Below are positions 27,443-39,500 of a DNA stretch of 64,000 nucleotides, one piece after another. A model generated the notes under the pieces. It had not been told where the DNA came from, made no database searches, and was given only the letters and a program-made list of their open reading frames with translations. Every line of letters begins with the position of its first letter. The first letter of the stretch is position 1. The DNA is from Nemertoderma westbladi (taxonomy: Eukaryota > Xenacoelomorpha > Nemertodermatida > Nemertodermatidae): the NCBI GenBank assembly GCA_032718475.1, contig JAUCBJ010007116.1:1-64000 (forward strand), written 5' to 3'. The translations under genes were made by a program, and so were the position numbers.

Positions 27443-27697
27443 ATGAATAATAAACATACAATGTTTATCTACAGTTATGCGCTAATCATTTCTATTGTTT
27501 TAGCTACAGCAGCTAAATATGTTGCTATAGAGACCTGTCCGGATGGTCAACCGATGGTCCGATGCTTCGCGGATCCGTGCCAGGTCGCAACCTGTGTCGC
27601 CTACCCTGACGCCACATGTGAATCCAACTATTGTGGGGGTTGTAATGCCATATTCTACGACCGTGGAAAAAAGATTGACGATGAAGATTGCCATTAA
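27443..27697 (+). CDS. Small secreted eight-cysteine protein
   Basis: 84 codons. Residues 1-24 or so form a signal peptide (hydrophobic YALIISIVLATAA). The mature part, about 58 residues, has eight cysteines, enough for four disulfides, with the wording CPDGQPMVRC, DPCQVATC, DATC and YCGGCNAIFYD. I remember similar PC-x4-C ... YCGGC modules as single or repeated units in secreted invertebrate proteins, but cannot name the domain or a function; matrix, inhibitor or defence roles are all open. The gene is compact: TATA box at 27288, one exon, AATAAA shortly after the stop. A second Met at residue 7 could also start translation with the signal peptide intact. It begins about 250 bases beyond the 5' end of the full-length retrotransposon. 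Confidence 0.75.
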   Translation: MNNKHTMFIYSYALIISIVLATAAKYVAIETCPDGQPMVRCFADPCQVATCVAYPDATCESNYCGGCNAIFYDRGKKIDDEDCH

Positions 27698-27702
27698 ATG
27701 GA

Positions 27703-27708
27703 AATAAA
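27703..27708 (+). terminator. Poly(A) signal(s) of the secreted-peptide gene
   Basis: AATAAA begins six bases after the TAA stop; a second AATAAA lies at 27777-27782. The second is at a more usual distance and may be the one used. Confidence 0.55.
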
Positions 27709-27939
27709 CCTCATGTTTCCCAATCTTTCTAGCGATGTTGTTATTAACTTACATTATGTGTTATTTATGCAGGAAAATAAATAACCTGGGAAAAGGTGGT
27801 GGTTGATAAAGACTTGTAACTAACTAGGGCTCACTTTTAGATATTACAAGTATTATAATCTAAGGCAACAGCACGAAGTTTTTTAAACGACTCTCTCGTG
27901 TCAAATACTAAAAACTTTATTGTTAGCAGTTAGCAAGCG

Positions 27940-28150
27940 CTTGAGCGTTGGGTAGAGACGGCGGGGCCCAGTGCGGTGAGCGCCGGGTCTGCAATCTACT
28001 GGTTGTAGGTTTAGCCCACCAGGGTCCCATCAGCCTTTCATCCATATCCTCTGGGGTCCATAAAATGAGTACCAGTTTAATTACTGGGTGCAAATCCTGG
28101 GATAGGAGTAGATCGCACCCCTACCTTCGGGTAGCACCTAATGAAAGTGG
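27940..28150 (+). mobile_element. tRNA-derived SINE
   Basis: A tRNA-like head at about 27963-28026 has an A-box-like CAGTGCGGTGAGCGCCGGGT and a B-box-like GGTTTAGCCC (28008-28017, against GGTTCGANYCC), the internal RNA polymerase III promoter layout. The body has CCTTTCATCC and ATAAAATGAGTACCAG followed by ACTGGG, a word order I remember from conserved-core SINEs of marine invertebrates and some vertebrates. Exact ends and any flanking duplication are not resolved. It is moderately diverged in the B box, so it is probably silent. Confidence 0.65.
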
Positions 28151-28520
28151 AGCCTTCGTCTCCGGCCACGGCCGACTGCTTGTTTTTGCTCTATTTGAGG
28201 CCACCGGTACGTCTTAGAGTTCCTAAAATGGAAATATTTAATTCAAAGTATATTTATTTAAACTAATTTGTTAACCCTATTAAACCCTATATTGACCCCA
28301 CAATGTGTTTTTTGTGATAACTCTGAAACAAACGCAGTTGGGAATTTGAAATTTTATGACATTTCCTAAAAATGAGAACTTTTCGTGTTATAGCACCATT
28401 TTTAACCACTACTTTTGGCACTATTTTTTAGACGTTTAGTGAAAATTTATTTTCATGAAATAGAGAATAATTTTGTAGCACTTCTATTTTTGACTTACAC
28501 CAGTTTTTGGCGTTCTTAAT

Positions 28521-28880
28521 TTGATGGAGTATATACATACATATAAAATGTGCAAGAAATTTCAAACTTGTTTTTTCGGCGGATGCCAAATTATGGTGCT
28601 AGCACAACAATTTGAATATATGTCAAGTCAATATTGTAATGTGATTGTGTGAACCTTTTTTTCCACATTGATTTTGATGGAATATATACGAGTTGCACCA
28701 GACATGTCAAACTTGTATTTTTCGATCCTGGATGCAAAATTTTGAGCCAACACGAAATTGTCGAAAACTCATCCAATACTTCAATGGAATGTGCCAACTT
28801 ATTTATTTACCTCGCATTTTACAAGTGATTGATTGTGTCATCTTGTTACTTGCGTTAGATGGTTCTTTAAATTCAATGGA
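28521..28880 (+). repeat. Degenerate tandem repeat, about 150-bp period
   Basis: GATGGAGTATATAC (28523) and GATGGAATATATACGAG (28676), then TCAAACTTGTTTTTTCG (28562) and TCAAACTTGTATTTTTCG (28707), then GGATGCCAAATT and GGATGCAAAATTTTG. The order is conserved and the spacing is about 145-153. A third, weaker copy may follow. Old and strongly diverged. Confidence 0.4.
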
Positions 28881-29976
28881 ATAAGTAAAACTTTCATAAG
28901 AATTTCATAATTTCAAAATTGTGTTTTTTGCGTCATTTCGGGTTTTTGAGGGTACTGAAATATGAGTTGCATTGATGTGGAGCATTATAAATGTATTCCA
29001 GTTATAAGTAACCAGAAACCCTTTCAAAAAATAATTAGGTGAAAATTGTAACTTTCATATTTTTTGAAAATTGTTCAGTACTTGAAATTTTTGGTGCTAA
29101 AACCACCCCAGTAAATATTTTTGGAAATTTATTTTCTTCGTTGAGATCCAGAATAGTGAAATCTAAGTACAAACCCAAAATCAGACGTTTTCGATAAAAT
29201 TAGTACCGGTAGGGCTTTAGTATGTTCGGACTATATTTATTTTGGAGATCATAAATTTTGAGTGTAAAAATCAACAAACTGAGAAAAGGTTTGTTTTATA
29301 TAAGCTTGCACTGTACTGTGAGTCATTAATATCCGGCTATTAATAGGCCTACTGTTGTTCTTGTTTGCACAAAATATTATGTGCATATATTTGGATATTT
29401 TTGTTACCTGGGCTTAATTTTTTTCCTTTTTCGTATTTAATCGATGATATTAAAAAGACCCAAAATTTTTGATAGACTTGCAATAATTAAGTAGTAAAAT
29501 AGCCCGGGCCAGATAGGGTTAAACGTACCGGTAACTCAGGATTACGGTAGTAACTGAATATGAATCTCTTAATTCCGCATAGTAGTAGTAGAGTAGAGTA
29601 ATATAAAGTATCAGTTCCTCACATCATTACACGACACTACAGTATATTCCAGGACATGGTGTAGTTAAGTAGTAGGCCTAGCCATTCATACTCCATTACA
29701 TATCAATAATATCAGTTAATAATAATTCCCATAAATAATATCAGTTCCTCATTATATTGAAGTCGTAATATTAATTTATCTCAGCAAATCTATTATGTAT
29801 CAATAACCTTTATCTATTAAATCTATGAAGCGACCTCTATTAAGGTGGCCCTGGCCCACGCATTGTCTTACTTGAGATCCTCCGAAAGGGCCGATATGTC
29901 GTCGGGGGATTCAGATACGAGTCCCGCTGGTTTAGGCAGGAGAATAAACCTAGCATGATGATTCTTAAAGAATAAG

Positions 29977-29994
29977 CCCCCCCCCCCCCCCCCC
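29977..29994. repeat. Homopolymer: 18 C
   Basis: Eighteen consecutive C at the end of a SINE-like patch. Confidence 0.95.
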
Positions 29995-31720
29995 ACCCAA
30001 GTCCAGCAGTAGCTTCATATCTACATCAGATAAAGAAACTAATTTTACTCTCCTTCATGAATTTCGATAGACGATGGACGGTATATTCCTTTTGCAGGCG
30101 GTCTGCGAGGAGTTTGAGGCATTTAGCACACTGAAGTCGGAACAGATTCCGGGTGAACCGTTTAACAGCATCTTTTAATAAAGAAGGCCGCTGGTTACTG
30201 AATATATCGCCCGTCGAAATGTACAAATGTTAGCTTGAGGCCCTAGTGGTGTCATCTGTTCTGTAGAAGAGCCCTGATGAGTCGAACTAAGTATGTGCCA
30301 CTGTAGCCTGTAGCCCGAGCGTCATTCGCTACACACAGCACAAAATCAAAATCCTTTCATTTCCTTCCTTTCGGGTTTGTTTTCAATTGTTTAAAATAAT
30401 TTTACTGGTTGTTAAAGCCAACAGTTAGGCCTAGTGCTTATAGATATTCTACAAACGATATTAGTTGATAGATTTATATTGATTATGAATAGGTTGATGT
30501 TGTACATATTATATTTCGATTAATATTTGAATAGGCCTACTTTATGAATTATGGACAAAGTGACATAGATTTGATTATTACTGTGAAATAATAATATTTA
30601 GTCAATAAACACAACTAAATATAATTAACTAAACTATAATTGGAGAACCTATAACGTTATATTTATGTCACCGACAATATACTATTTCATAGCATTTGAT
30701 TGTAATTGAAAATTAGGTGTGGGTTGCAAAAAATACATCCCTCCGATTGGCTCCACCCCTGGACACTACTACTTATTTACCCTACTGATATTATTGCTTT
30801 TATTATCACCATCCACCGCCCATAGATACGCTACGCCCTTGACCACATTGAAAAAAACAAAACATTAAATCCATAAAAATTTTATATAATAACTCATTGT
30901 ATTCCATTGCATTATTATTAACCGATTATATTGTAGTAAATCAGTAATATAAAATTGGACATCCTTAAAATACATGTGAGATTATTTTCAAGTGACGGTC
31001 AAATTTATAGCTTTTACCGTGTGCTACAGATACAGTAGCACTATTGTAGGCCTACATGTACATCTGCTATCTGACATGGAAAATAAGTAGCTTTTTTTCT
31101 TCAGGCCCTTGATGTCTAATTGACCTCACCCGGCATTTTATACATTTCGGGGTCGGTGGGAAAAAAGCCTATTTACTTTCCTTGTAATAAATAGTTATAA
31201 ATTTATAGACGAAAATAAAAAAACGGCACTTTATGGATAGGTAGACCGCAGCTAAAATCAGTAGAAAATAAAGTAAGTCTTTTCAAAACGTACAACAAAA
31301 TGTGTGTCCAAAAGGTTACACCAAAAACTGTATACTACATCTATACAAAAACTACAAAATATCAACATAAATTAACCAGAATACAAACTCTCCCATTCCG
31401 TTATAATTACCCTATTATCAATTTAATACTGAGTAATTTATAGAAACAAACTGGCTAAATGACAACTGAAAGTCACGCAGAGTCTATAAGGAAGAACCCG
31501 CTGTCGCCATAAAGGTTATGAAAACTACTTTTTTTTTGTATATTTTAATTAAAAATCATCTACTATAGTTTATACTTTTACTATGTCCTACCCGCTAGAC
31601 TCACAATAATTACCAACTGTATGTTACGTAGCACCAAATTAAGATAATATAATGGCCTCTAGTTTAGACTGTCGGTTAACACACAACATAAATAATGTAT
31701 ATACTAAAGGGAGAAAGGGA

Positions 31721-31732
31721 GGGGGGGGGGGG
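31721..31732. repeat. Homopolymer: 12 G, next to a dispersed repeat
   Basis: Twelve G following GGGAGAAAGGGA, directly in front of dispersed-repeat copy C. Confidence 0.9.
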
Positions 31733-31800
31733 TCCAAATCCCATCTCAGCGAATTAATATTTCTCATCTTAAAGTAAAATTATCAATATAGGAAAGCGAG
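31733..31800 (+). repeat. Dispersed repeat, copy C
   Basis: TCCAAATCCCATCTCAGCGA, GAATTAATATTTCTCATCTT and AAATTATCAATATAGGAAA follow the word order of copies A (16841) and B (17489), at lower identity. Confidence 0.5.
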
Positions 31801-31810
31801 GACGGTTAAA

Positions 31811-31882
31811 ATGGCAGGACACGTTATAATGGCAGGACGCGGTATAATGGCAGGACGCGGTATAATGGCAGGACGCGGTATA
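31811..31882. repeat. 18-bp minisatellite, four units
   Basis: Four units of ATGGCAGGACGCGGTATA; the first has ACACGTTATA. On the minus strand it reads YTASCH repeats in a frame with no other support. Confidence 0.9.
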
Positions 31883-32068
31883 AACTAAAGTTAATGTTTC
31901 CACATGTTTCAGTATAATTTTCCCCTGGAGATGTATGAATTTTAAGTGTCCATAATCCCACATCATCTGACTGCAGGATATACACGACCACGACTATAAT
32001 TTCAGGACGTGCAGAAGGTACTTTTGCTTTAAGTTTTACATCTCTCGCACGCTTCCTAGAACGCGGTC

Positions 32069-32307
32069 TCACACCTCGGTTTGTATCGGCTCGTCCTCTG
32101 CCAGACTTATAGTCTGCGTCTCCGCCTCGTATGGGGGTGGTGGTGAATCTTTCCTTGGAGTTGGTTTCCGTCCCCCCAGACGTTGTAGAGCCGTTATCTC
32201 GCTGATCACTTCCGCGTACGAAGGCGGATATAGAATGACGTCACATTGATTCCTATTGGTTGGATCTACGTCGATGGATTCTGCGGTGGAATGAAGGTCT
32301 GATGTGT
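32069..32307 (-). CDS. Terminal coding exon of a gene with a PPxY-containing tail
   Basis: On the minus strand the polypyrimidine tract TTTCCTTCCCACCCTTCCACAG ends at an AG acceptor at 32308-32309. The exon then reads open for 78 codons to TGA at 32069, with a codon split after its first base. The sequence is acidic/polar and contains two WW-domain binding motifs (YPPSY and SPPPPYEAE) near the C-terminus, the style of the cytoplasmic tail of a single-pass membrane protein that recruits Nedd4-type ligases or other WW partners. That role is inference; I do not recognise the gene. The phase matches the donor at 32521. No poly(A) signal was found close downstream. Confidence 0.55.
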
Positions 32308-32520
32308 CTGTGGAAGGGTGGGAAGGAAATAATATCATTATTTCATTAAGTCTATTGTGATTAGTCAAAGATAACAGTCGACAGGAATATTTATTTTATT
32401 TATATAAGTAATACTGTCGTATTTAAAGTTGTAATGGACGATGTTACAGAAACTGACAAATGTAAAATGATAAAATACTATTAAATTGAAGGCCAACAAA
32501 GTAATAATAAATAACATTAC
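32308..32520 (-). other. 213-bp GT-AG intron
   Basis: The donor reads TTGCAG|GTAATG (GT at 32520-32519) and the acceptor CTTCCACAG (AG at 32309-32308). A branch-point-like TGACTAATC lies about 60 bases before the acceptor. Both flanking exons are in phase 1, so the join preserves the frame. Confidence 0.5.
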
Positions 32521-32600
32521 CTGCAATACTTATTTCACTTGTTTGTCTGTAATCCAGTTCGATATTGCTATGTATATCATCTGTATGTCCTGCTGTAGAA
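32521..32600 (-). CDS. Penultimate exon of the PPxY-tail gene, abutting the giant minisatellite
   Basis: On the minus strand the frame reads ...AGHTDDIHSNIELDYRQTSE and on to a consensus donor at 32521, in phase with the next exon. The composition is like a cytoplasmic tail. The 5' end is uncertain: AG acceptors occur at TTATCACTACAG and CTTCTACAG within the first bases next to the repeat array, and the array's own frame is also open into it. The rest of the gene would have to lie beyond the 26-kb array, which would then be intronic. Confidence 0.4.
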
Positions 32601-35600
32601 GCGGCACTGTAGTGATAATGATTGGCTCGGGCGTTATTAAGAATGTATCGCCTCCTGTAACAATAATGATTGGCTCGGGCGTTATTAAGAATGTAACGCC
32701 TCCTGTAACAATAATGATTGGCTGGGCGTTATTAAGAATGTATCGCCTCCTGTAACAATAATGATTGGCTCGGGCGTTATTAAGAATGTAACGCCTCCTG
32801 TAACAATAATGATTGGCTGGGCGTTATTAAGAATGTATCGCCTCCTGTAACAATAATGATTGGCTCGGGCGTTATTAAGAATGTATCGCCTCCTGTAACA
32901 ATAATGATTGGCTCGGGCGTTATTAAGAATGTATCTCCTCCTGTAACAATAATGATTGGCTCGGGCGTTATTAAGAATGTATCGCCTCCTGTAACGATAA
33001 TGAAAGGCTCGGGCGTTATTAAGAATGTATCGCCTCCTGTAACAATAATGATTGGCTCGGGCGTTATTAAGAATGTATCGCGTCCTGTAACGATAATGAA
33101 AGGCTCGGGCGTTATTAAGAATGTATCGCCTCCTGTAACAGTAATGATTGGCTCGGGCGTTATTAAGAATGTATCGCCTCCTGTAACAATAATGATTGGC
33201 TCGGGCGTTATTAAGAATGTATCGCCTCCTGTAACAATAATGATTGGCTCGGGCGTTATTAAGAATGTATCGCCTCCTGTAACAATAATGGTTGGCTCGG
33301 GCGTTATTAAGAATGTAACGCCTCCTGTAACAATAATGGTTGGCTCGGGCGTTATTAAGAATGTAACGCCTCATGTAACAATAATGATTGGCTCGGGCGT
33401 TATTAAGAATGTATCGCCTCCTGTAACGATAATGATTGGCTCGGGCCTTTTTTAAGAATGTATCGCCTCCTGTAACAATAATGATTGGCTCGGGCGTTAT
33501 TAAGAATGTATCGCCTCCTGTAACGATAATGATTGGCTTGGGCGTTATTAAGAATGTATCGCCTCCTGTAACAATAATGATTGGCTCGGGCGTTATTAAG
33601 AATGTATCGCCTCATGTAACAATAATGATTGGCTCGGGCGTTATTAAGAATGTAACGCCTCCTGTAACAGTAATGATTGGCTCGGGCGTTATTAAGAATG
33701 TATCGCCTCCTGTAACGATAATGATTGGCTCGGGCGTTATTAAGAATGTATCGCCTCCTGTAACAGTAATGACTGGCTCGGGCGTTATTAAGAATGTATC
33801 GCCTCCTGTAACAATAATGATTGGCTCGGGCGTTATTAAGAATGTATCGCCTCCTGTAACAATAATGATTGGCTCGGGCGTTATTAAGAATGTATCGCCT
33901 CCTGTAACAATAATGATTGGCTCGGGCGTTATTAAGAATGTATCGCCTCCTGTAACGATAATGATTGGCTCGGGCGTTATTAAGAATGTATCGCCTCCTG
34001 TAACAATAATGATTGGCTTGGGCGTTATTAAGAATGTATCGCCTCCTGTAACGATAATGATTGGCTCGGGCGTTATTAAGAATGTAACGCCTCCTGTAAC
34101 AATAATGGTTGGCTCGGGCGTTATTAAGAATGTATCGCCTCCTGTAACGATAATGATTGGCTCGAGCGTTATTAAGAATGTATCGCCTCCTGTAACAATA
34201 ATGATTGGCTCGGGCGTTATTAAGAATGTATCGCCTCCTGTAACGATAATGATTGGCTCGGGCGTTATTAAGAATGTATCGCCTCCTGTAACAATAATGA
34301 TTGGTTCGGGCGTTATTAAGAATGTATCGCCTCCTGTAACAATAATGATTGGCTCGGGCGTTATTAAGAATGTATCGCCTCCTGTAACGATAATGATTGG
34401 CTCGGGCGTTATTAAGAATGTATCGCCTCCTGTAACAATAATGATTGGCTCGGCCGTTATTAAGAATGTATCGCCTCCTGTAACAATAATGATTGGCTCG
34501 GGCGTTATTAAGAATGTATCGCCTCCTGTAACAATAATGATTGGCTCGGGCGTTATTAAGAATGTATCGCCTCCTGTAACGATAATGATTGGCTCGGGCG
34601 TTATTAAGAATGTATCGCCTCCTGTAACAATAATGATTGGCTCGGGCGTTATTAAGAATGTATCGCCTCCTGTAACAATAATGATTGGCTCGGGCGTTAT
34701 TAAGAATGTATCGCCTCCTGTAACAATAATGATTGGCTCGGGCGTTATTAAGAATGTAACGCCTCCTGTAACAATAATGAAGGGCTCGGGCGTTATTAAG
34801 AATGTATCGCCTCCTGTAACAGTAATGATTGGCTCGGGCGTTATTAAGAATGTATCGCCTCCTGTAACAATAATGATTGGCTCGGGCGTTATTAAGAATG
34901 TATCGCCTCCTGTAACAATAATGAAAGGCTCGGGCGTTATTAAGAATGTATCGCCTCCTGTAACAATAATGATTGGCTCGGGCGTTATTAAGAATGTATC
35001 GCCTCCTGTAACAATAATGATTGGCTCGGGCGTTATTAAGAATGTATCGCCTCCTGTAACAATAATGAAAGGCTCGGGCGTTATTAAGAATGTATCGCCT
35101 CCTGTAACGATAATGATTGGCTCGGGCGTTATTAAGAATGTATCGCCTCCTGTAACAATAATGATTGGCTCGGGCGTTATTAAGAATGTATCGCCTCCTG
35201 TAACAATAATGATTGGCTCGGGCGTTATTAAGAATGTATCGCCTCCTGTAACAATAATGATTTTCTCGGGCGTTATTAAGAATGTATCGCCTCCTGTAAC
35301 AATAATGATTGGCTCGGGCGTTATTAAGAATGTAACGCCTCCTGTAACAATAATGATTGGCTCGGGCGTTATTAAGAATGTATCGCCTCCTGTAACAATA
35401 ATGATTGGCTCGGGCGTTATTAAGAATGTAACACCTCCTGTAACAATAATGATTGGCTCGGGCGTTATTAAGAATGTATCGCCTCCTGTAACAATAATGA
35501 TTGGCTCGGGCGTTATTAAGAATGTATCGCCTCCTGTAACAATAATGATTGGCTCGGGCGTTATTAAGAATGTATCGCCTCCTGTAACAATAATGGTTGG

Positions 35601-35698
35601 CTCGGGCGTTATTAAGAATGTATCGCCTCCTGTAACAATAATGATTGGCTCGGGCGTTATTAAGAATGTATCGCCTCCTGTAACAATAATGATTGGCT

Positions 35699-36500
35699 GG
35701 GCGTTATTAAGAATGTATCGCCTCCTGTAACAGTAATGATTGGCTCGGGCGTTATTAAGAATGTATCGCCTTCTGTAACAATAATGATTGGCTCGGGCGT
35801 TATTAAGAATGTATCGCCTCCTGTAACAGTAATGATTGGCTCGGGCGTTATTAAGAATGTAACGCCTCCTGTAACAATAATGATTGGCTCGGGCGTTATT
35901 AAGAATGTATCGCCTCCTGTAACAGTAATGATTGGCTCGGGCGTTATTAAGAATGTAACGCCTCCTGTAACAATAATGATTGGCTCGGGCGTTATTAAGA
36001 ATGTATCGCCTCCTGTAACAATAATGATTGGCTGGGCGTTATTAAGAATGTATCGCCTCCTGTAACAGTAATGATTGGCTCGGGCGTTATTAAGAATGTA
36101 TCGCCTCCTGTAACAATAATGATTGGCTGGGCGTTATTAAGAATGTATCGCCTCCTGTAACAGTAATGATTGGCTCGGGCGTTATTAAGAATGTATCGCC
36201 TTCTGTAACAATAATGATTGGCTCGGGCGTTATTAAGAATGTATCGCCTCCTGTAACAGTAATGATTGGCTCGGGCGTTATTAAGAATGTAACGCCTCCT
36301 GTAACAATAATGATTGGCTCGGGCGTTATTAAGAATGTATCGCCTCCTGTAACAGTAATGATTGGCTCGGGCGTTATTAAGAATGTAACGCCTCCTGTAA
36401 CAATAATGATTGGCTCGGGCGTTATTAAGAATGTATCGCCTCCTGTAACAATAATGATTGGCTGGGCGTTATTAAGAATGTATCGCCTCCTGTAACAGTA
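35699..36500. repeat. Local duplication within the 48-bp array, 430-bp period
   Basis: The variant pattern from about 35736 to 36065, including a CCTTCTG unit and three AACGCC units, recurs from 36166 to 36495, 430 bp further on. That equals nine units, two of them of the 47-bp type. Confidence 0.8.
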
Positions 36501-39500
36501 ATGATTGGCTCGGGCGTTATTAAGAATGTAACGCCTCCTGTAACAATAATGATTGGCTCGGGCGTTATTAAGAATGTATCGCCTCCTGTAACAATAATGA
36601 TTGGCTCGGGCGTTATTAAGAATGTATCGCCTCCTGTAACAATAATGATTGGCTCGGGCGTTATTAAGAATGTATCGCCTCCTGTAACAATAATGATTGG
36701 TTCGGGCGTTATTAAGAATGTAACGCCTCCTGTAACAGTAATGATTGGCTCGGGCGTTATTAAGAATGTATCGCCTCCTGTAACAATAATGATTGGCTCG
36801 GGCGTTATTAAGAATGTATCGCCTCCTGTAACAATAATGATTTTCTCGGGCGTTATTAAGAATGTATCGCCTCCTGTAACAATAATGATTGGCTCGGGCG
36901 TTATTAAGAATGTATCGCCTCCTGTAACAATAATGATTGGCTCGGGCGTTATTAAGAATGTAACGCCTCCTGTAACGATAATGATTGGCTCGGGCGTTAT
37001 TAAGAATGTATCGCCTCCTGTAACAGTAATGATTGGCTCGGGCGTTATTAAGAATGTATCGCCTCCTGTAACAATAATGATTGGCTCGGGCGTTATTAAG
37101 AATGTATCGCCTCCTGTAACAATAATGATTGGCTCGGGCGTTATTAAGAATGTATCGCCTCCTGTAACAATAATGGTTGGCTCGGGCGTTATTAAGAATG
37201 TATCGCCTCCTGTAACAATAATGATTGGCTCGGGCGTTATTAAGAATGTATCGCCTCCTGTAACAATAATGATTGGCTTGGGCGTTATTAAGAATGTATC
37301 GCCTCCTGTAACAATAATGGTTGGCTCGGGCGTTATTAAGAATGTATCGCCTCCTGTAACAATAATGATTGGCTTGGGCGTTATTAAGAATGTATCGCCT
37401 CCTGTAACAATAATGATTGGCTGGGCGTTATTAAGAATGTATCGCCTCCTGTAACAATAATGATTGGCTGGGCGTTATTAAGAATGTATCGCCTCCTGTA
37501 ACAATAATGATTGGCTGGGCGTTATTAAGAATGTATCGCCTCCTGTAACAATAATGATTGGCTTGGGCGTTATTAAGAATGTATCGCCTCCTGTAACAAT
37601 AATGATTGGCTCGGGCGTTATTAAGAATGTATCGCCTCCTGTAACAATAATGATTGGCTCGGCCGTTATTAAGAATGTATCGCCTCCTGTAACAGTAATG
37701 ATGGGCTCGGGCGTTATTAAGAATGTATCGCCTCCTGTAACAATAATGATTGGCTCGGGCGTTATTAAGAATGTATCGCCTCCTGTAACAATAATGATTG
37801 GCTCGGGCGTTATTAAGAATGTATCGCCTCCTGTAACAATAATGATTGGCTCGGGCGTTATTAAGAATGTATCGCCTCCTGTAACAATAATGATTGGCTC
37901 GGGCGTTATTAAGAATGTATCGCCTCCTGTAACAATAATGATTGGCTCGGGCGTTATTAAGAATGTATCGCCTCCTGTAACAATAATGATTGGCTCGGGC
38001 GTTATTAAGAATGTATCGCCTCCTGTAACAATAATGATTGGCTCGGGCGTTATTAAGAATGTATCGCCTCCTGTAACAATAATGATTGGCTCGGGCGTTA
38101 TTAAGAATGTATCGCCTCCTGTAACAATAATGATTGGCTCGGGCGTTATTAAGAATGTATCGCCTCCTGTAACAATAATGATTGGCTCGGGCGTTATTAA
38201 GAATGTATCGCCTCCTGTAACAATAATGATTGGCTCGGGCGTTATTAAGAATGTATCGCCTCCTGTAACAATAATGATTGGCTCGGGCGTTATTAAGAAT
38301 GTATCGCCTCCTGTAACAATAATGATTGGCTCGGGCGTTATTAAGAATGTATCGCCTCCTGTAACAATAATGATTGGCTCGGGCGTTATTAAGAATGTAT
38401 CGCCTCCTGTAACAATAATGATTGGCTCGGGCGTTATTAAGAATGTATCGCCTCCTGTAACAATAATGATTGGCTTGGGCGTTATTAAGAATGTATCGCC
38501 TCCTGTAACAATAATGGTTGGCTCGGGCGTTATTAAGAATGTATCGCCTCCTGTAACAATAATGATTGGCTTGGGCGTTATTAAGAATGTATCGCCTCCT
38601 GTAACAATAATGATTGGCTCGGGCGTTATTAAGAATGTATCGCCTCCTGTAACAATAATGATTGGCTCGGGCGTTATTAAGAATGTATCGCCTCCTGTAA
38701 CAATAATGATTGGCTTGGGCGTTATTAAGAATGTATCGCCTCCTGTAACAATAATGATTGGCTCGGGCGTTATTAAGAATGTATCGCCTCCTGTAACAAT
38801 AATGATTGGCTCGGGCGTTATTAAGAATGTATCGCCTCCTGTAACAATAATGATTGGCTGGGCGTTATTAAGAATGTATCGCCTCCTGTAACAATAATGA
38901 TTGGCTGGGCGTTATTAAGAATGTATCGCCTCCTGTAACAATAATGATTGGCTCGGGCGTTATTAAGAATGTATCGCCTCCTGTAACAATAATGATTGGC
39001 TCGGGCGTTATTAAGAATGTATCGCCTCCTGTAACGATAATGATTGGCTCGGGCGTTATTAAGAATGTATCGCCTCCTGTAACAATAATGATTGGCTCGG
39101 GCGTTATTAAGAATGTATCGCCTCCTGTAACAATAATGATTGGCTCGGGCGTTATTAAGAATGTATCGCCTCCTGTAACAATAATGATTGGCTCGGGCGT
39201 TATTAAGAATGTATCGCCTCCTGTAACAATAATGATTGGCTCGGGCGTTATTAAGAATGTATCGCCTCCTGTAACAATAATGATTGGCTCGGGCGTTATT
39301 AAGAATGTATCGCCTCCTGTAACAATAATGGTTGGCTCGGGCGTTATTAAGAATGTATCGCCTCCTGTAACGATAATGATTGGCTCGGGCGTTATTAAGA
39401 ATGTATCGCCTCCTGTAACAATAATGATTGGCTCGGGCGTTATTAAGAATGTATCGCCTCCTGTAACAATAATGATTGGCTCGGGCGTTATTAAGAATGT

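Larger units (their letters stand above)
28151..31800. other. Long gene-free AT-rich region
   Basis: Besides the items listed separately I found no gene in these 3.6 kb; the longest reading frames are 60-70 codons without recognisable features. A GC-richer patch at 29840-29960 (GGGGGATTCAGATACGAGTC, GGTTTAGGCAGGAGAATAAA) looks like the tail of another SINE or tRNA-related repeat, but is too diverged to call. It ends in a run of C at 29977. Confidence 0.5.

Noticed and set aside
30026-30226. A 66-codon minus-strand frame with a basic helix-like sequence
   Set aside because: No homology that I recognise, no splice sites that place it in a gene, and a length expected by chance.
30270-30300. Hammerhead-ribozyme-like CTGATGAGTCGAAC
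   Set aside because: It has the CTGATGA core word but lacks the stem II pairing and the conserved GAAA, and I found no flanking helices or cleavage site.
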